Virus record (IMG/VR): IMGVR_UViG_3300025759_000554
Location: 1 to 27,371 of that record
From: a virus
Strand: one strand, 5' to 3'
DNA length: 27,371 nucleotides
Under the pieces are notes generated by a model. That model was not told where the DNA came from and did no database searches. It saw only the letters and a list, made by a program, of their open reading frames with translations. Made by a program: the position numbers and the translations under genes. Below, in pieces: positions 11,310-18,320 of this stretch (position 1 is its first letter; each line of letters opens with the position of its first letter).

Positions 11310-11897
11310 TCAAGTATTAGGGAACAGTGCATTATCAGCAGCATCAGATGTTGTAGAAATTCCTCCTGCAACTAATACTTCGTGCTTGACTCTAAGATTT
11401 CCGTGAGTATCAATATATGTCATGATTCCTACCCATCCAGTATGTGGAGGTGCATACAATCTTGCATCACCTGTTGCAGCATTTGCTATTCCAATCTCAA
11501 TTGAATCAACACCATAAACTGCTGTTGTGATATCAGTCGAATATCCCAATGCTGCTTTTGAACCGCCAGTTGCAGTTTTTACTTCAGGTGCTACATAAAC
11601 ACTGTCACCAATTGCATAGATTGGTTCTTGAGATACTGCATAAGATGCGCCAGCATTAACGGTGGTGATACCAGCAACAAATCCATCAACAGAAGCAAGT
11701 GACAATGTTGTTGATGTCACACCTATAATAGCAGCATAACCAAAAGTAGCACCGGCTCCAACTGTAAGGAAATCACCTTCAGAAACTGCCAAAGTGAAGG
11801 TTACGACACCGACTGCACCTTCTGCTGTTTTGGTATCAAAATTAACTGAAATAGTTCCTTCCGAATATACTAAATCTGTATTTCCCCAGAGTGCCAT
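11310..11897 (-). CDS. Virion structural protein (195 aa)
   Basis: It begins MALWGNTDLVYSEGTISVNF and is rich in Gly, Ala, Thr and Val, with beta-strand repeats. A closing region contains PPHTGWVGIMTYIDTHGNLR. This opening and the 'GWVG..TY.D.HGNLR' end are typical of an abundant cyanophage structural protein (recognised, not searched). AAAGGGTAAAGAG precedes the ATG, and a perfect late promoter at 11933-11940 gives late expression. Confidence 0.85.
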   Translation of the reverse strand: MALWGNTDLVYSEGTISVNFDTKTAEGAVGVVTFTLAVSEGDFLTVGAGATFGYAAIIGVTSTTLSLASVDGFVAGITTVNAGASYAVSQEPIYAIGDSVYVAPEVKTATGGSKAALGYSTDITTAVYGVDSIEIGIANAATGDARLYAPPHTGWVGIMTYIDTHGNLRVKHEVLVAGGISTTSDAADNALFPNT

Positions 11898-11922
11898 TCT
11901 CTTTACCCTTTAATAATTTTCT

Positions 11923-11950
11923 TTGATAATAATATTTATAAAATTATCAA
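11923..11950 (-). promoter_or_regulatory. Late promoter TATAAATA in an inverted repeat
   Basis: TATAAATA on the minus strand occupies 11933-11940, between the arms TTGATAAT and ATTATCAA (8 perfect pairs, loop of 12). The promoter serves the structural gene. The upstream gene's stop lies in the right arm. Confidence 0.7.
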
Positions 11951-12126
11951 TCTTCTTGTGCTTGGAACAACAGTGTTTCAACCACATCTACTGCTTGATC
12001 ATCAAGTTTATTATCAGTCGTAGCAGCAAGACTGCGAAGAATAGAAATCAGATAACGACGTACCTCTTCTTTCTCAAGTAATGAACCAATTGTCTTTTTT
12101 GCAAGTGGAAGTAATAATGCCCACAT
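11947..12126 (-). CDS. Small hypothetical protein (59 aa)
   Basis: It reads MWALLLPLAKKTIGSLLEKE, then RRYLISILRSLAATTDN and LDDQAVDVVETLLF. It is amphipathic and helical, without a clear transmembrane segment. It lies between two virion-type genes and is probably part of the structural region. Weak ribosome-binding site. Function unknown. Confidence 0.7.
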   Translation of the reverse strand: MWALLLPLAKKTIGSLLEKEEVRRYLISILRSLAATTDNKLDDQAVDVVETLLFQAQED

Positions 12127-12163
12127 AATTAGTTACCAAATTATTTACATAATATATATGAAC

Positions 12164-14170
12164 CTAAGGTGCAATAACACCCTTCCTCAATGCAGCAAGT
12201 TTAACCATCAGTTCCTTTCTTTTTGCCATCTTAAGTTTTTCCATCTCAGCTTTTTTTGCCTTTTCCTGATCATCCTTTTGCATTTGAGCATTTAAAGGAT
12301 TCATTGTTGCACTCATATTTTCTTTAACTTCCTTTTTCTCAGGAAGACCTTCATGCTTAGTCTTTGCAAATTTCTTTGCTTCCTTTTCACTCATTCCGGC
12401 AGCTGTATCAGCAACTTCTGGAGATGGATTCTTCATTTCACCTTTCTTTGTGGAATAAACCATTGCCATAAAACGCTGCTGTGCCTTGCTTACAGCCTTC
12501 TCTTCAATGTGCTCAACTTCTTCATTTGCTGCGGTTGTATTAGAAGCACCTACATTAGTGTACTTTTTCTTTTTATTCTTTGCAGCAGTTTTATTAATTT
12601 CTCTATTGAGAAGTGCTTGCTTTAATTTCATCTTTGCACTAAGTGGTGGTGGATTTCCAAGTGCATTTGCCATAGTCATTCCAATACCTTCTTCAATCTC
12701 AACTTCCTCAACATACTGGGAGCGATACTTACCACCAGTTTTCTTATGAGTGTCTTCTAGTTCTGCAGCTCTTGCGTCAGCATACTTTCTACTCTTCACA
12801 GGTTTGCCGATCTTCTTCTCCTTCTTACCATCAGGAGAACCCATTACCTGGAATGGCATTTCATCAAGTTGCTCAACTTCCTCACTCATACGGTCAACAA
12901 CTCGTTGTGCCTGCTTCTTGATGAAAGACTTCACTCCAGACTTTGCCTTTTTAGGAGCATCGGATGCTGCAGTTTTTGCCCTTCTAACTTTATCACCTAC
13001 AGTTTGAGAAACTTCTCTACCCTTATTATAGGCTGCTACTTGTGCCTTTGCTGAAGCATAAGTTGCTGCTTTCTTTGCTGCGCCAATTTTTTCTTTTGCT
13101 GCGGAAACTTTTTCACCAGCCTTTCTACGAATGTACTTGAGTCTACCTTTTGCAACTCTCATCATCTCTTGTCTCTTTGCCTGTCTTGCCTTTTTCTTTC
13201 CAGACTTAACAGCATCATCATAATAAGAATCTGAGACTTCATTTAATGCATATTCAATTGCTTCTTCAATCTCTTCTTCAGAATAACCTTCAAAAAGAAA
13301 CTCTTCATAAGCACCTTCAACAATATATGACATATCATCTTCTACCATCTCAATCAAAGTTCCACCAATCTCTTCGATTGCCTCTCCAAGTTTAAGGCCG
13401 CTTCCCATTGCACTGGTTTTTACTGTATTGTTAACTTTCTTTTCAGTCACTTTATCATTCTTTTCTTTAGTGTCCATAACCTCAATAAGGTCACTTCTCC
13501 AATTAGAAAATCCTTCCTTTCTTACAATTGTCTTTAATTTTCCTTTGCCTGGTGGTGTAGGAACAAATTCTCCCATTTCAGTTTCCTTTGGATCGTTTGT
13601 ATCAACGTCCCCATCTACATCAGCATCAATTCTCTTGACTGCTTTCTTTACAAGTTTTTCAATGTCTTTAGAAGGAACTTCGTGAGGAGTGTGTGCCTGA
13701 GAATGAATTTCAGTAATTTCAGTTTCTTCTTTAGGAACACAATTAGGAACCATCTTACCACCCTTCTTTTTCATTCCAACTTGCTTATGAGTGTCCCAGC
13801 AAGCTTCATTAGCAATTGCATTACCAATTGCTCTACGACGATTCATCAAATACTTATCTTTTTTGGTATTCTTCTTTCTATCATTATCAATATCAGCATC
13901 TTCCTCTCCTACAGGATCAAGTGCTTCAGACATCTTTGCACGCTTCTCTCTTGCCTTTCTGAGAAGTCTTTCTCTTGCAGACTCTTGTTCTCCTTTGGGA
14001 ATGTTAAACATATCCCTATCAGTTTTCAATTTCTCTTTGGGTGGTTCAACTTCTTTAGCAGCCTTTTTCATAGGCTCCTTTTTGTTTCTGTCCTTGTCAA
14101 GATCTAAGAAGTCAGGTTTATCTGCAACCTTCTCCATATAAACCTTGGAGATTTCGTTTAAATGAGTCAT
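12164..14170 (-). CDS. Large Lys/Ala-rich virion-type protein (668 aa)
   Basis: It opens MTHLNEISKVYMEKVADKP and is strongly charged, with many KK/EE stretches and long helical or disordered regions. Recognisable parts, in order: a Cys-containing motif at about residues 125-150 (EACWDTHKQVGMKKKGGKMV); an acidic D.D.DGDVD.ND stretch near 180 that could bind metal; SNWRSDLIEV near 222; acidic and Ala/Lys-rich helices in the middle; and a DUF3008-like module (SKAQQRFMAMVY ... EKEAKKFAKTKHEGLPEK) near 560-615. These modules recur in T4-like cyanophage virion proteins (recalled). The start at 14170 has a poor ribosome-binding site. CATAAATA at 14202-14209 is a possible late promoter. It may act inside the head, but this is inference. 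Confidence 0.85.
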   Translation of the reverse strand: MTHLNEISKVYMEKVADKPDFLDLDKDRNKKEPMKKAAKEVEPPKEKLKTDRDMFNIPKGEQESARERLLRKAREKRAKMSEALDPVGEEDADIDNDRKKNTKKDKYLMNRRRAIGNAIANEACWDTHKQVGMKKKGGKMVPNCVPKEETEITEIHSQAHTPHEVPSKDIEKLVKKAVKRIDADVDGDVDTNDPKETEMGEFVPTPPGKGKLKTIVRKEGFSNWRSDLIEVMDTKEKNDKVTEKKVNNTVKTSAMGSGLKLGEAIEEIGGTLIEMVEDDMSYIVEGAYEEFLFEGYSEEEIEEAIEYALNEVSDSYYDDAVKSGKKKARQAKRQEMMRVAKGRLKYIRRKAGEKVSAAKEKIGAAKKAATYASAKAQVAAYNKGREVSQTVGDKVRRAKTAASDAPKKAKSGVKSFIKKQAQRVVDRMSEEVEQLDEMPFQVMGSPDGKKEKKIGKPVKSRKYADARAAELEDTHKKTGGKYRSQYVEEVEIEEGIGMTMANALGNPPPLSAKMKLKQALLNREINKTAAKNKKKKYTNVGASNTTAANEEVEHIEEKAVSKAQQRFMAMVYSTKKGEMKNPSPEVADTAAGMSEKEAKKFAKTKHEGLPEKKEVKENMSATMNPLNAQMQKDDQEKAKKAEMEKLKMAKRKELMVKLAALRKGVIAP

Positions 14171-14181
14171 TAGTATAGGTA

Positions 14182-15411
14182 TTACTTTTTAGCCTTATAC
14201 TTATTTATGAAATTCCTTATACTTGAGGTGCCAGTCATACTCATATTGTAATCTCTTAATGAATCAGTACCAACTTCTCTTTTATCAGCAGAAACTCCAG
14301 ATGGACCAGGATAATTAACAACTGCTTCCATCACATCACGAATCCAAGATTTGAACATATAGTTCTCTTGTGTAACGCAGATCAAATGATTGGTTCCTCT
14401 ACGAATAATCTTACCAACAAGTCCAGTATTTAAATTCTCTACAACATCACCAAGATTAAAAATCTTTCCAGAAACATAATTTTCACGAAGTCCCTTTCTA
14501 TCACACTTAGGAGCAATCTCCCAAAGTTCAATATCTTCCTTAATCTTCTTCTTTTTCGTATTCATTCCTTGACGAACTGCATCAAATAATGATTGAGCAT
14601 CCCCATCATCAAGAGTCTTTGGAGTTCCCTTACGGAATGTTTCAAAATCATCATCCATTACAGCCTTTCTCATTTTAGATGCAGACATTCCTTCCACACC
14701 TTCAGCATCAGCATCTCTCATTCCAGCAGAGATAACACGAATCAAATCAAAGTTATAAAGTTCTCCATTATATTTTGTTGCAAGATTCTCAAACTCTGCT
14801 TGTCTGTCAGAACCAACAACAATACTTACATTTGAATATCCTTCTTCATTTGCAGCAACCAATACATCAAAAATAGTTTTCATATCTGGGTCATTGATAA
14901 TGTTCTCCTCAAAATCTGGGAACATTTTCTTCATAAATGAAACTTTGATATCGGGGTCTAATGGATTCTTCTTTGGATCTTGAGACCTTGATGGATAAAT
15001 TTTAAGATCTCCACCAGCAGATGCTTTCTTTGCAGCCTTCATCAGTTTCTCATGGCCCACCGTAGGTGGATTAAAACGACCAAATGCAACAGTTAAAGTA
15101 TCAGAATCTACACCTGCACCAGAATCAGTTTCAGATGCCTTTGCTTTCTTTGGTGCTTCTGATTGTGGTGCTGCTTTTGCTTTTGCAGGCTGTGCCTGAG
15201 GTGCTTTTGGTTTAGCATCACCAGGAACATCTTTCTCACCAACTCTCTCACCCTTATTATAAAACTTTAATTTGCCACTTTCAGTTTTCGCAACAAATTC
15301 TCCACGGGAATCGTACCATCCCCCGTGACCATCACTCTTGAGGTTAAGTTTTTTCGCCTGCATACTAGCCTGCGATTGTGCCTCACTCAGAAACTGAAAG
15401 AAACTTTTCAT
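14182..15411 (-). CDS. Nucleotidyltransferase-domain virion-type protein (409 aa)
   Basis: It opens MKSFFQFLSEAQSQASMQAK. An Ala/Lys/Pro-rich linker spans about residues 60-100. A cytidylyltransferase/NMN-adenylyltransferase-type domain follows: TVAFGRFNPPTVGH at 107-120 (the HxGH-like site, with T-V-G-H), VVGSDRQ near 198-204, and SASKMRKA at 243-250 (the ISSTxxR-like site). The C-terminal third has a KOW/SH3-like stretch, FNLGDVVENLNTGLVGKI, then KSWIRDVMEA. In known families the first motif is GxFxPxHxGH, which binds the nucleotide; here the first His is replaced by Thr, so activity is uncertain. An AATAAATA late-type promoter lies at 15435-15442. It sits between other virion-type genes. 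Confidence 0.85.
   Translation of the reverse strand: MKSFFQFLSEAQSQASMQAKKLNLKSDGHGGWYDSRGEFVAKTESGKLKFYNKGERVGEKDVPGDAKPKAPQAQPAKAKAAPQSEAPKKAKASETDSGAGVDSDTLTVAFGRFNPPTVGHEKLMKAAKKASAGGDLKIYPSRSQDPKKNPLDPDIKVSFMKKMFPDFEENIINDPDMKTIFDVLVAANEEGYSNVSIVVGSDRQAEFENLATKYNGELYNFDLIRVISAGMRDADAEGVEGMSASKMRKAVMDDDFETFRKGTPKTLDDGDAQSLFDAVRQGMNTKKKKIKEDIELWEIAPKCDRKGLRENYVSGKIFNLGDVVENLNTGLVGKIIRRGTNHLICVTQENYMFKSWIRDVMEAVVNYPGPSGVSADKREVGTDSLRDYNMSMTGTSSIRNFINKYKAKK
14202..14209 (-). promoter_or_regulatory. Late promoter-like CATAAATA
   Basis: Minus-strand CATAAATA, one base from TATAAATA, in the last codons of the nucleotidyltransferase gene and 31 bases before the 668-aa gene. Confidence 0.45.
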
Positions 15412-15434
15412 CTATATTGCTAATCCTTATACTA

Positions 15435-15442
15435 TATTTATT
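15435..15442 (-). promoter_or_regulatory. Late promoter-like AATAAATA
   Basis: Minus-strand AATAAATA, 23 bases before the nucleotidyltransferase gene start and at the end of the preceding gene. Confidence 0.5.
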
Positions 15443-16598
15443 TCTTTTTATAATCACACATAATATGTGAAGGATAAAGACCAGATTGTTTATTTCTAAG
15501 ATTCCACATAAACTTATACACAGAACTCTCCATATGAATATCAATCCTCTTTCCTTTACCCATAGATCCACCATACATTATTTTAATACTTCCAGTAATA
15601 CTAGATGCTTTTTTCATATAATTTTCATCAATCTTATACATTTTTACACCACCAGAAGTTCCTCCATGAACCATCCAATATCCATAACCAATCGCATACT
15701 GTAGTAAGTCTTTAATGGCATCCTTGTCACAAGTATTTGTCACATCTACAGTCGGCATTTTTGTTTTATGTGGATAATCATTAAAAGTTTTAGCAAATAA
15801 AATAGGATCTATACCAAATATTTCAAATATTGCATTCCCAATTTGATTATTATAATTATTAAAATAACTTTTATAATCATTAGGAGTAAAAATTTTACCA
15901 ACACCAGAATTAATAAAGGTCAATGTATTTCCATATTTTAAGGAAAGATATACAGGATCTTTCCTTGCTCCCCAAAAAGTTGTAATATCTGTAACTGTAC
16001 TGCCAATATCCTTTTTCTTTATTCCTCCAGCAGTAACATATAGTCCACTAGATCCGCCAGACAATGGTCTTGATTGATTCTTTCCACCTTCCGCAGAAAC
16101 ATCAGAAAATCCACATCCTTCATTTTTTCCAATCTCCTCTATTAGATGTTTAGCTTCTTTAGAGTAAATTGTGTTATGTCCACCACATCCAAGTTCACAA
16201 GTCAAACTTTGATAAAAGTCTTTCTCAAATTTGATTCCAAGATTTATTTTCTTTCCACCTACCTGGCCACCAAACTCTTCAGTCTTTACCATCTCAGTTA
16301 ATGGTACAGTTTTAACTTTATTCGTATTTACAAATTTACCAACAAATAGTATTTTGTCCTGAGTTTTTCCTCGTTCAATAACCTGTCTAATTCTTGCAAG
16401 AAGTTCATTTCTAGTATTTTTTTCGTCTGCCTCATATGGATACTCATCACCATCTTGTACAACAACAATTGCATATGGTTTAAATTGCCCATCTTTATGA
16501 AGAAATACATTTGTCAAATTATTAAGACTATAGAATTTATCTACGAGAATTACATCTCTATCATTTTTTGCAATTTGAGTTTTTGACAGTTCTGCCAT
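15438..16598 (-). CDS. Hypothetical protein, possible PD-(D/E)XK fold (386 aa)
   Basis: It reads MAELSKTQIAKNDRDVILVD at the start. Residues 120-240 look like a nuclease core: GIKFEKDF (Glu125 in a helix), then VTDITTFWG (Asp204), then PVYLSLKYGN (Ser219-Leu-Lys221), spaced as in PD-(D/E)XK enzymes but with Ser in place of the usual Glu/Asp. Cys/Gly-rich ELGCGGHN and GCGFSDVS lie in between. Its C-terminal half has aromatic and Gly-rich stretches (GYWMVHGGTSGG). It lies among virion-type genes, next to the nucleotidyltransferase. The nuclease idea is weak inference; otherwise it is unrecognised. Confidence 0.75.
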   Translation of the reverse strand: MAELSKTQIAKNDRDVILVDKFYSLNNLTNVFLHKDGQFKPYAIVVVQDGDEYPYEADEKNTRNELLARIRQVIERGKTQDKILFVGKFVNTNKVKTVPLTEMVKTEEFGGQVGGKKINLGIKFEKDFYQSLTCELGCGGHNTIYSKEAKHLIEEIGKNEGCGFSDVSAEGGKNQSRPLSGGSSGLYVTAGGIKKKDIGSTVTDITTFWGARKDPVYLSLKYGNTLTFINSGVGKIFTPNDYKSYFNNYNNQIGNAIFEIFGIDPILFAKTFNDYPHKTKMPTVDVTNTCDKDAIKDLLQYAIGYGYWMVHGGTSGGVKMYKIDENYMKKASSITGSIKIMYGGSMGKGKRIDIHMESSVYKFMWNLRNKQSGLYPSHIMCDYKKK

Positions 16599-16640
16599 CT
16601 ATCCAATATCTTTCAAGTATTTAGAATCTTTAAAGGCATT

Positions 16641-16673
16641 AAAAAACCCCCAGACTAAAAGTCTGAGGGTTTA
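16641..16673 (-). terminator. Intrinsic terminator
   Basis: On the minus strand AACCCTCAGACT / AGTCTGGGGGTT (12 pairs, one G-U) with loop TTT, followed by TTTTTT. It stands between the genes at 16696-17430 and 15438-16598. Confidence 0.9.
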
Positions 16674-16695
16674 AGCAACCTTCCGGGGTTATTTA

Positions 16696-17430
16696 TCAGT
16701 CTTCGTCACCAGTTAGTGCTTCATCAAGAATAATATCAATCGCTTCCTCATCAATCACATTTGCCATCATCCACTCTGCTTCTTCCAGAGTTTCTGCGTA
16801 TCCTTCTACTTGGAGGAACTCAAGGACTACATCAAAAATATCAAAGGTCTCATCGCCCATATTGAGTTGCTTTCTCTCATTAGGAGTCAGAGCACCTCTT
16901 TGTGCTCCTCTTGCTGCCTGCTTTGCCTTTACCTTGGGATCATCGGACTTATGACCATACCCATGAAGACCAGGAGAAGAAGAAGAGGTCTTACGGAAGT
17001 CACCTCTTTGCTTTCTAGCATATTCAGATCTTTGCTTTGCTTTGCTAGCATCGCCATATGTAGGTTTCTTCTCTAGTGCAGATGCTCTATCTGCTGCTTC
17101 ACCACCGCCTGCACGTTTGCGGAGTTTGGTTTCATCATAACCACGCTTTGCCATTGCAGTGGCTTCATCAACATTCTCAATTTCTTCCTTTGTTACAAGT
17201 CCAACAACATTCTTGTTTTTCTTGGTCAACTTATCCATATAAGAAATACTTTGCTTTTGCTGGTCTGCATATCCCTTTCCTTTTGATGGAGAAAGTTTTT
17301 TATCTCCACCACGTCTTTCAGCAGCTGCTGCCTGTCTCATACCACTGTCTTGGCCTTTGACTGCCTCATCAATAGGTTTGTGAACCTGCTGATATGCCTC
17401 CATCAGCATTCTAATATTTTTAGAATCCAT
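16696..17430 (-). CDS. Conserved cyanophage virion-type protein (244 aa)
   Basis: It reads MDSKNIRMLMEAYQQVHKPI, then a long basic, low-complexity middle (GGGEAADRASALEKK, PTYGDASKAKQRSEYARKQR). The compact C-terminus contains FDIFDVVLEFLQVEGYAETL and EEAEWMMANVIDEEAIDIIL. The C-terminal pattern ('D.FD.VLE.L..EGYA.T...A') is one I recognise from T4-like cyanophage structural-region proteins. A late promoter TATAAATA at 17457-17464 precedes it and the terminator at 16641-16673 follows. Function unknown; probably a virion or head-assembly component. Confidence 0.85.
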   Translation of the reverse strand: MDSKNIRMLMEAYQQVHKPIDEAVKGQDSGMRQAAAAERRGGDKKLSPSKGKGYADQQKQSISYMDKLTKKNKNVVGLVTKEEIENVDEATAMAKRGYDETKLRKRAGGGEAADRASALEKKPTYGDASKAKQRSEYARKQRGDFRKTSSSSPGLHGYGHKSDDPKVKAKQAARGAQRGALTPNERKQLNMGDETFDIFDVVLEFLQVEGYAETLEEAEWMMANVIDEEAIDIILDEALTGDED

Positions 17431-17456
17431 TGTTATTTTTTAAGTATTCTAAAAGA

Positions 17457-17464
17457 TATTTATA
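17457..17464 (-). promoter_or_regulatory. T4 late promoter (TATAAATA)
   Basis: Exact TATAAATA on the minus strand, 26 bases upstream of the 244-aa gene and overlapping the end of the gene at 17460-17705. Confidence 0.8.
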
Positions 17465-17705
17465 TTTCAGCACATTCTCCATCAACCATTACAGTACCAG
17501 GAGGACAACCTCCGTCTACAACATATTGAATCTTTCTATCAAGACTTTCAATCACTTCACGAATTCCAGAAATACGTTCTGGGACGTGTTGCAATCCATA
17601 TCCTTTTTGTGCATCAAAAAGAATTCTACGAATCTCTGCTGCTTGATAAACATTCAAATCCAAATGAATGTTTACAACTTCATAATCAACTTCAGACTGA
17701 CTCAT
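17460..17705 (-). CDS. Small hypothetical protein (81 aa)
   Basis: From ATG 17705 it reads MSQSEVDYEVVNIHLDLNVY. A middle helix (GYGLQHVPERISGIREVIES) follows, then a CPPGTVMVDGEC end with two Cys. GGAGAGTGAAA precedes the ATG; the longer frame to 17735 is rejected. It overlaps the upstream gene by 14 bases and belongs to the mazG operon tail. Function unknown. Confidence 0.7.
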   Translation of the reverse strand: MSQSEVDYEVVNIHLDLNVYQAAEIRRILFDAQKGYGLQHVPERISGIREVIESLDRKIQYVVDGGCPPGTVMVDGECAEI

Positions 17706-17907
17706 TTTCACTCTCCTTCTTTTTATTGAATCCAAATGGAATATTACTTTCGATTTTTAGTTTGAGTGCTACACCACCAATGGTTTCCATCACTTTCAAG
17801 ATGTCTTCTGGTTTAGCACCTTCACCAAGTTCTTTCGCAACATACCAATACTTAGGCCAAAAATGTTCACCTGCTTTTTGATAATCTTCAAGAGTTAATA
17901 GTTTCAC
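17692..17907 (-). CDS. Small hypothetical protein, GTG start (71 aa)
   Basis: A GTG start at 17907 overlaps the mazG stop (GTGA) and has GGAGGGTG upstream, a very good ribosome-binding site. It reads (M)KLLTLEDYQKAGEHFWPKY and then KPEDILKVMETIGGVALKLK, with a charged end. Soluble, unknown function. Translationally coupled to mazG. Confidence 0.75.
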   Translation of the reverse strand: MKLLTLEDYQKAGEHFWPKYWYVAKELGEGAKPEDILKVMETIGGVALKLKIESNIPFGFNKKKESENESV

Positions 17908-18320
17908 AGATCACCCTCCACACGATTTTCAGAACGGTAAACATCAAATGCACCATCAGGATATCGAGCACTCAGTTTCTCATAATTCATTTCCATAATC
18001 TCACGGAAGTTTACCTCAAGTGCCATACAAGCTTGAGCAAGATACCAACAAATGTCGCCCAACTCACGTTTCATATGGAAGACATTTTCCTCAGTATAAG
18101 GTTTACCTTGCAGGAAAATCTTTTTCACAACCTCAGTAAACTCACCTGCCTCAGCAGTAAGTCCAAGAGCAGCAGTCAGCAGTTGAGTTACATTTGCTCC
18201 TTCTGCCTCCAACTCACTCAAACGGACAGAAAGAGTGGGGTAGTCAAGACTAGGAGCACTTGTAGTTGCTTTTACAAACTCAATGTACTTATCGCTGTCA
18301 ATAATTTTTTCAGTAGTCAT
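17904..18320 (-). CDS. mazG: MazG-like nucleotide pyrophosphohydrolase (138 aa)
   Basis: The single-domain MazG-type enzyme hydrolyses nucleoside triphosphates to monophosphates and pyrophosphate in related proteins. The metal-binding ExxE...ExxD motif is seen as E57/E60 (LTAEAGEFTEVVKK) and E86/D89 (KRELGDICWYLA). Its start overlaps the gp41 stop (TGATG). A perfect promoter at 18365-18393 inside gp41 lets it be expressed separately from the replication genes. MazG is a known carry-on gene of marine cyanophages. Confidence 0.9.
   Translation of the reverse strand: MTTEKIIDSDKYIEFVKATTSAPSLDYPTLSVRLSELEAEGANVTQLLTAALGLTAEAGEFTEVVKKIFLQGKPYTEENVFHMKRELGDICWYLAQACMALEVNFREIMEMNYEKLSARYPDGAFDVYRSENRVEGDL

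Noticed and set aside
12353-14141. Several plus-strand frames opposite the 668-aa gene
   Set aside because: They are Phe/Ser/Leu-rich mirror images of Lys/Glu/Ala-rich coding DNA on the minus strand.
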